A stretch of DNA of 64,000 bases from DATDAH01 sp963792205 (GTDB lineage: Bacteria; Actinomycetota; Acidimicrobiia; Acidimicrobiales; DATDAH01), in assembly GCA_963792205.1 (NCBI GenBank), contig CAWBVI010000004.1, positions 434,001 through 498,000 on the forward strand, given 5' to 3'. A model generated the notes under the pieces. It did not search any database, was not told where the DNA came from, and saw only the letters and a list, made by a program, of their open reading frames with translations. The translations under genes were made by a program, and so were the position numbers. Of this stretch, positions 60,013 to 64,000 are shown in pieces (positions within the stretch are counted from its first letter, which is position 1; every line of letters starts with the position of its first letter).

Positions 60013-61419
60013 ATGACGGCTGACCTGCTCGGGGGGCCGGGCGCAGTGGTCGCCGTCGGGCCGGAGCTGTTCGCCGACGCCCTGCGGGGCCAGGGCGCCG
60101 AGGTGACGGCCGTGGACTGGCGGCCGCCGCTTCCCGGGACCGCCGCCGGGCTGGCCCGTCTGGCCGCCGATGCGGAGCGGACCGACGCCAACCGGCGCGC
60201 CGTGGAGGCCCTGCTGAGCGCCCGTCCGCACCTGGTCGACGTCCGGCCCGCCCACGAGGTGCTCGACCTCGACGACGCCACGATCCTCCACGCCGGACCG
60301 CCGATCGAGTGGCCCGACGCCAGCGGTCCGCTGCGCGGCGCGGTGCTCGGCGGGCTGGTCTACGAGGGACGGGCCGACACGATCGAGGCCGCCGAGGACC
60401 TGGCCGAGGGTGGGGGCATCGCCCTGACCCCGTGCCACCACCACGGCGCGGTCGGGCCGATGGCCGGGGTCGTCACCCCGTCGATGCCCGTGTTCGTGGT
60501 CGAGGACCAGTCGACCGGGCGGCGGTCGTACTCGACCCTCAACGAGGGCCTGGGCAAGGTGCTGCGCTACGGGGCGTACGGACCCGAGGTGATCGACCGC
60601 CTGCGGTGGATGCAGGCCGTGCTCGGGCCGGTGCTCGGTGCGGCCGTCCGGCGCGCCGGGCCGATCGACCTGCGGGCGCTGTCGGCCCAAGCGCTGCAGA
60701 TGGGTGATGACGGCCACAACCGCAACCGGGCGGGCACCTCGCTCTTCGTCCGAGCGGTCGCCCCGGCCTTGGTCGAGCTGGAAGAGGTGCCCACGGCGGA
60801 TCGCGCCGAGGTCCTGCGCTTCGTCGACGGCAACGACCACAGCGTGCTCAACCTGGTGATGGCGGCGGCCAAGCTCGGGGCCGACGCCGCCCACGGCATC
60901 GAGCACTCGACGATGGTCACGACCATGGCCCGCAACGGCACCGAGTTCGGCATCCGGGTGGCGGGCACGGGCGACGCCTGGTTCACCGGACCGGCCGAGG
61001 TGGCCGACGGCATCTTCCTCGGCGCCTACACCGAGGCCGACGCCAACCCCGACATCGGCGACTCCGCCATCACCGAGACCGTCGGACTCGGCGGCTTCGC
61101 GATGGCGGCGGCGCCGGCGATCGTCGGGGTGATCGGGGGGACGGCGGCGTCGGCCGTGGCCCAGACCGAACGCATGGCCGAGATCACCCTGGCCGAGCAC
61201 CCCGCGTACCAGGTGCCGATCCTCGAGTTCCGGGGCACGCCGGTGGGCATCGACGTCACCCTCGTGGCTCGCACCGGGATCCTGCCGGTGATCAACACGG
61301 GGATCGCGGGTCGGGTGGCCGGCACCGGCCAGGTGGGGGCGGGCATCGTGCACCCGCCGGCCACGTGCTTCGTGCAGGCCGTGGACGCGCTGGCCGCCCG
61401 CCTAACGTCCGCACGGTGA
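60013..61419 (+). CDS. DUF1116 protein (YlbE/YahG type)
   Basis: 468-residue DUF1116 protein. Recognisable segments: GALVYEG-like GAVLGGLVYEGRADTIEAAE, CHHHGAVGPMAGVVTPSMPV, NEGLGKVLRYGAYG, GNDHSVLNLVMAAAKLGADA, IEHSTMVTTMARNGTEFGI. Partner of FdrA in known clusters. Here the pair could conserve the carbamoyl group released by ring opening as carbamoyl phosphate (hypothesis). Its last codons contain the TAACGT box for the next gene. Confidence 0.83.
   Translation: MTADLLGGPGAVVAVGPELFADALRGQGAEVTAVDWRPPLPGTAAGLARLAADAERTDANRRAVEALLSARPHLVDVRPAHEVLDLDDATILHAGPPIEWPDASGPLRGAVLGGLVYEGRADTIEAAEDLAEGGGIALTPCHHHGAVGPMAGVVTPSMPVFVVEDQSTGRRSYSTLNEGLGKVLRYGAYGPEVIDRLRWMQAVLGPVLGAAVRRAGPIDLRALSAQALQMGDDGHNRNRAGTSLFVRAVAPALVELEEVPTADRAEVLRFVDGNDHSVLNLVMAAAKLGADAAHGIEHSTMVTTMARNGTEFGIRVAGTGDAWFTGPAEVADGIFLGAYTEADANPDIGDSAITETVGLGGFAMAAAPAIVGVIGGTAASAVAQTERMAEITLAEHPAYQVPILEFRGTPVGIDVTLVARTGILPVINTGIAGRVAGTGQVGAGIVHPPATCFVQAVDALAARLTSAR
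61403..61415 (+). promoter_or_regulatory. Internal leaderless promoter for CoxM-type gene
   Basis: TAACGT (61403-61408), 7 nt before GTG 61416, inside the end of the DUF1116 coding sequence. It could allow separate expression of the molybdenum hydroxylase. Confidence 0.4.
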
Positions 61420-62231
61420 AGCCGCCGCCCTTCCGCTACGAGGCGCCGACCTCGGTGGACGAGGCGGTGGCGCTGCTGGCCGAGGCCGGCGACGAGGGCA
61501 AGGTGCTGGCCGGCGGCCAGAGCCTGATCCCGCTGTTGAACTTCCGCCTCGCCTATCCCGAGGTGCTGGTCGACATCGGCCGCATCGAGGGGCTGGACCA
61601 CATCCGGGTCGACGATGACCGGGTGGTGATCGGCGCCCGGGCCACGCAGTCCCGGGTCCTGGACGACCCCGCGGTCGCGGCCGCCTGTCCCCTGCTGGTC
61701 GAAGCCCTCGGATTGGTGGCCCACGAGGCCATTCGCAACCGGGGCACCGTCGCAGGCTCGGTCGCCCACGCCGACCCCTCGGCCGAGCTGCCGGCGGTGC
61801 TCCGGCTGCTCGGCGGCATGGTCACTGCGGTCTCGACGGCGGGAACGCGGGAGATCGCGGCTGACCACCTCTTCGTCGGGCCCCTGCAGTCGGCGCTGCA
61901 GGTCGACGAGCTGCTGACCGAGGTCGCGTTTCCACTGGCGCCGCCTGGGCAGGGCACGGCGATCGTCGAACACACGCTGCGCAGTGGCGACTACGCGCTG
62001 GCCGGGGTCACGGCCCTGGTCGACCCGGACGGGTCGGCCCGGGTGGTCACCATCGGCACGGGCCCGGTCCCGCAACTGTTCGAGGTCGACGACGGTGCTG
62101 CGGTCGCCGAGCAGGTCAGCACCGGCGTCGAGCCGCAGTCCGACGTCCACGCCAGCGCCGACCGGCGCCGAGTCCTGGCCGGCGTGATGGCGGAGCGGGC
62201 ATTGGCCCGGGCGAAGGAGCGGGCGGCGTGA
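61416..62231 (+). CDS. Molybdenum hydroxylase FAD subunit (CoxM-like)
   Basis: 271-residue FAD-binding subunit. Motifs LAGGQSLIPLLNFRLAYP and NRGTVAGSVAHADPSAELPAVL are those of CO dehydrogenase-family medium subunits. GTG overlaps the DUF1116 stop (GTGA). Partner of the Fe-S and large subunits that follow; a second set, distinct from that at 25.7-29.1 kb. Confidence 0.92.
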   Translation: MKPPPFRYEAPTSVDEAVALLAEAGDEGKVLAGGQSLIPLLNFRLAYPEVLVDIGRIEGLDHIRVDDDRVVIGARATQSRVLDDPAVAAACPLLVEALGLVAHEAIRNRGTVAGSVAHADPSAELPAVLRLLGGMVTAVSTAGTREIAADHLFVGPLQSALQVDELLTEVAFPLAPPGQGTAIVEHTLRSGDYALAGVTALVDPDGSARVVTIGTGPVPQLFEVDDGAAVAEQVSTGVEPQSDVHASADRRRVLAGVMAERALARAKERAA

Positions 62232-62719
62232 GCGCGACCGAGCAGCGGGCGACGGTGCGCCTGACCGTCAACGGCGCGGAACGGACCGCCGAGGCTCCGG
62301 TGCGCCGCCTGCTGAGCGACTTCCTGCGCAACGAGCTGGGCCTGACCGGGACCCACGTGGGCTGCGAGCACGGCGTGTGCGGGTGCTGCACCGTGCTGCT
62401 CGACGGGGCGCCGGTGCGCTCGTGCCTCACCCTGGCGGTCGCGGTCGACGGGCACGAGATCACCACCATCGAAGGCATCGCCGACGCCGACGGGACGCTG
62501 CACCCGGTCCAGCAGGCGTTCCGCGAGTGCCATGCGCTCCAGTGCGGCTTCTGCACGCCCGGCTTCGTCATCACCGCCTGCGACCTGCTGGCCCGCCACC
62601 CGGACCCCGACGACGAGACCATCCGCCACGGCCTGGCCGGCAACCTCTGCCGCTGCACCGGCTACGTCAACATCCGCGCCGCCGTCCGCCGCGCCGCCGA
62701 CCTGATGGCCGAGGGCTGA
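62228..62719 (+). CDS. Molybdenum hydroxylase [2Fe-2S] subunit (CoxS-like)
   Basis: 163-residue subunit with GCEHGVCGCCTVLLDG (plant-type cluster) and QCGFCTPG/CRCTGYVNI (second cluster). GTG overlaps the CoxM-type stop (GTGA). The large-subunit gene is interrupted from it by a minus-strand methyltransferase, an unusual break of the M-S-L order. Confidence 0.92.
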   Translation: MSATEQRATVRLTVNGAERTAEAPVRRLLSDFLRNELGLTGTHVGCEHGVCGCCTVLLDGAPVRSCLTLAVAVDGHEITTIEGIADADGTLHPVQQAFRECHALQCGFCTPGFVITACDLLARHPDPDDETIRHGLAGNLCRCTGYVNIRAAVRRAADLMAEG

Positions 62720-62724
62720 CGTCC

Positions 62725-63342
62725 TCAGGTGCGGGTGGACCAGACGGCGTAGAGGGGGTCGCCCTCCCGGCTCAGCGGGAGGCGGACGTCGACGGTGGGC
62801 GGGGCGAAGGCGTCGCTGAGCTCGAAGTAGGCGGCCACGATCCGGCGGTGGGCCTCGTCACCGTTGGCCAGCCAACCGGCGATGGCCTTCGTCGGGAAGC
62901 AGCGGTTGGAGAACGTCGTGACGAAGCGCCCGCCGGGCCGCAGCACCCGGGCCACGTCGGTGAACACCTCGATCGGGCGGGTCAGGTAGTCGACCGACAC
63001 GCAGCACACGACGTCATCGAAGGCCTCGTCCACGAACGGCAGCACGGGGTCCTCGTTGAGGTCGTGCGCGACCCGTTCGGCGGCCATCGAGTTGGCCTCC
63101 AGCTCGGCCCGGTTCATCCCCAGAATGGTCAGGTGCTCAGGTGGGTCGGCGAAGTGGGACACCCACGACGACATCAGGTCGAGCACCCGGCCGGTGACGC
63201 CGAGCTCTGCGTAGAGCGTCCCGACGGCAGCAATGGCCCGGTCGTCGATGTGGGTCACGAGCCGATCCGGGGCGTAGAAGTGCGCGTCCGGCGACTCGTC
63301 CTGCCGGGCGAAGAACCCCTCCGGGAACGGCGAGTGGGTCAC
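62725..63342 (-). CDS. SAM-dependent methyltransferase-like protein
   Basis: 205-residue class I methyltransferase-like protein from GTG 63342 (VTHSPFPEGFFARQDES). The SAM loop is atypical: GRVLDLMSSWVSHFADP lacks the usual glycine-rich E/DxGxGxG. Later parts fit the fold: LILGMNRAELEAN-like TILGMNRAELEAN, FDDVVCCVSVDYLTRPIEVF, RVLRPGGRFVTTFSNRCFP. Closely packed between the Fe-S and large-subunit genes but on the opposite strand. Function unknown. Confidence 0.75.
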   Translation of the reverse strand: MTHSPFPEGFFARQDESPDAHFYAPDRLVTHIDDRAIAAVGTLYAELGVTGRVLDLMSSWVSHFADPPEHLTILGMNRAELEANSMAAERVAHDLNEDPVLPFVDEAFDDVVCCVSVDYLTRPIEVFTDVARVLRPGGRFVTTFSNRCFPTKAIAGWLANGDEAHRRIVAAYFELSDAFAPPTVDVRLPLSREGDPLYAVWSTRT

Positions 63343-63345
63343 GCC

Positions 63346-63357
63346 TAACCTTCGCTC
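63346..63357 (+). promoter_or_regulatory. Leaderless promoter for CoxL-type gene
   Basis: TAACCT (63346-63351), 6 nt before ATG 63358. It gives the large subunit its own promoter despite separation from the M and S genes. Confidence 0.5.
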
Positions 63358-64000
63358 ATGGGGACGCGATGGGTGGGTGAGCGGGTCGAACGGCGGGAGG
63401 ACCACCGTTTCCTGACCGGTCAGGGGCGCTACCTGGACGACTTCGGGCGGGACGCGCTCGCCGGCGCGGTGCTCCGGAGCCATCTCGCCCATGCTCGCAT
63501 CACCTCGATCGACACCAGCGAGGCGAAGGCCCTGGAGGGGGTCGAGGCGGTGTGGACCTGGGCCGACCTGCCCGAACGGGCGGCCCGGCCGTTGCCGCTC
63601 CTCATCCCCCACCCCGACCTGACCAACCCCCGGACCCAGTACGTCCTGGCCAAGGACGAAGTCGCCTACGCCGGCGAGGCCGTGGCCTTCGTCGTGGCCC
63701 GGGACCGCTACATCGCCGAGGACGCCCTCGAGCTGATCGACGTGGAGTACGAGGAGCTGGACCCCGTCGTCGGCATCGCCGCCGCCCGAGCGGCCGGCAC
63801 GGTCGGGGCCCACGTGACGCAGACCGTCGGGGACGCGCCGGGCCGGATCGCCGGCGCGCCCCACACCCTGGACCTGACCTGGTCGATCGAGCGCACGCTG
63901 TCGTCGCCGCTCGAGGGCAAGGGGGTCTACGCCCGTTGGGACGACCTCGACCGCAAGCTGCGGCTCTACTCCTCGACCCAGACGCCCACCGGCGTCCGGG
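63358..64000 (+). CDS. Molybdenum hydroxylase large subunit (CoxL-like), cut by window end
   Basis: The first 214 residues of a CO dehydrogenase/xanthine dehydrogenase-family large subunit, open to the window edge. The N-terminal domain is clear: GERVERREDHRFLTGQGRYL, VLRSHLAHARITSIDTSEA, YAGEAVAFVVARDRYIAEDA, DVEYEELDPVVG. The active-site loop that separates CO dehydrogenase from other hydroxylases lies beyond the window. With the ring-opening amidohydrolase nearby, hydroxylation of a pyrimidine-like ring is suggested. Confidence 0.88.
   Translation, partial: MGTRWVGERVERREDHRFLTGQGRYLDDFGRDALAGAVLRSHLAHARITSIDTSEAKALEGVEAVWTWADLPERAARPLPLLIPHPDLTNPRTQYVLAKDEVAYAGEAVAFVVARDRYIAEDALELIDVEYEELDPVVGIAAARAAGTVGAHVTQTVGDAPGRIAGAPHTLDLTWSIERTLSSPLEGKGVYARWDDLDRKLRLYSSTQTPTGVR

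Noticed and set aside
1..64000. tRNA or rRNA genes, prophage or insertion sequences
   Set aside because: No cloverleaf with TTCGA-type T loop, rRNA core sequence, transposase, integrase or capsid gene was recognised by eye; a dedicated tRNA or covariance search was not possible here.

Overview
The window is high-GC DNA (by eye roughly 70% or more) from an actinobacterium. Compact operons, frequent GTG starts, many promoters whose -10 box lies only 6-8 nt before the start codon, paired acyl-CoA dehydrogenases, CaiB-type CoA transferases, an F420/FMN-type flavin oxidoreductase and lipoproteins with short lipoboxes together suggest the class Acidimicrobiia or a close relative. That assignment is inference. 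I saw no rRNA, tRNA, transposase, phage gene or CRISPR array.

Region 1 (1-23 kb) is lipid or steroid-like acyl-CoA catabolism. It holds an aldo/keto reductase, an AMP-forming acyl-CoA synthetase, two divergent acyl-CoA dehydrogenase pairs, CaiB/BaiF transferases (one two-domain gene is split by a palindrome), a DUF35 plus thiolase-like pair, a classical thiolase, an ADP-forming acyl-CoA synthetase, a lipid-transfer-type thiolase and an amidohydrolase. Housekeeping or unrelated genes lie between them (rsgA, methyltransferase, DMT transporter, DUF488, lipoproteins). Three promoters here, and the P450 promoter at 50.2 kb, share the palindrome CTGAC-N6-GTCAG, so a regulon is likely.

Region 2 (23-24.3 kb) is a small iron-storage block with a Bfd-type ferredoxin and bacterioferritin. 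Region 3 (24.3-40 kb) is a nitrogen-heterocycle catabolic block: hydantoinase, a three-subunit molybdenum hydroxylase, DUF1028, then a tightly overlapping seven-gene operon (M20 carbamoylase, DCase-like carbamoylase, XdhD-like fused molybdenum hydroxylase, SsnA-like amidohydrolase, LLM flavin oxidoreductase, diaminopropionate ammonia-lyase-like enzyme, 8-oxoguanine deaminase-like enzyme). Its content resembles the E. coli yge/ygf/xdhD/ssnA/hyuA purine (urate) cluster, but with two hydrolytic carbamoylases and an LLM flavoprotein where YgeW and YgfK would be expected.

Region 4 (40-50 kb) holds a Mur ligase plus PLP-enzyme pair, TetR with a divergent acyl-CoA synthetase, a lipoprotein, an acyl-CoA dehydrogenase, a hemerythrin protein, a coiled-coil protein, a PRC-barrel protein and a cytochrome P450. 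Region 5 (50.3-55 kb) is an ATP-dependent hydantoinase (HyuA/HyuB type) with a nitrilase. A class III cyclase fused to an alpha/beta hydrolase follows. Region 6 (56.6-64 kb) has a barbiturase/cyanuric-acid-amidohydrolase family enzyme, an alpha/beta hydrolase, FdrA-like and DUF1116 proteins and a second CoxM/CoxS/CoxL-type molybdenum hydroxylase that runs off the right edge.

Two non-coding layers cross these regions. One is a family of nine 49-52 bp palindromes with termini GTTCTGG...CCAGAAC; some are tandem with 13-nt spacers, and three lie inside or at the end of coding sequences in the same reading phase. The other is the widespread leaderless promoter layout. At least ten apparent frameshifts occur; most look like single-base indels, so either base-level sequence errors or real gene decay must be considered.
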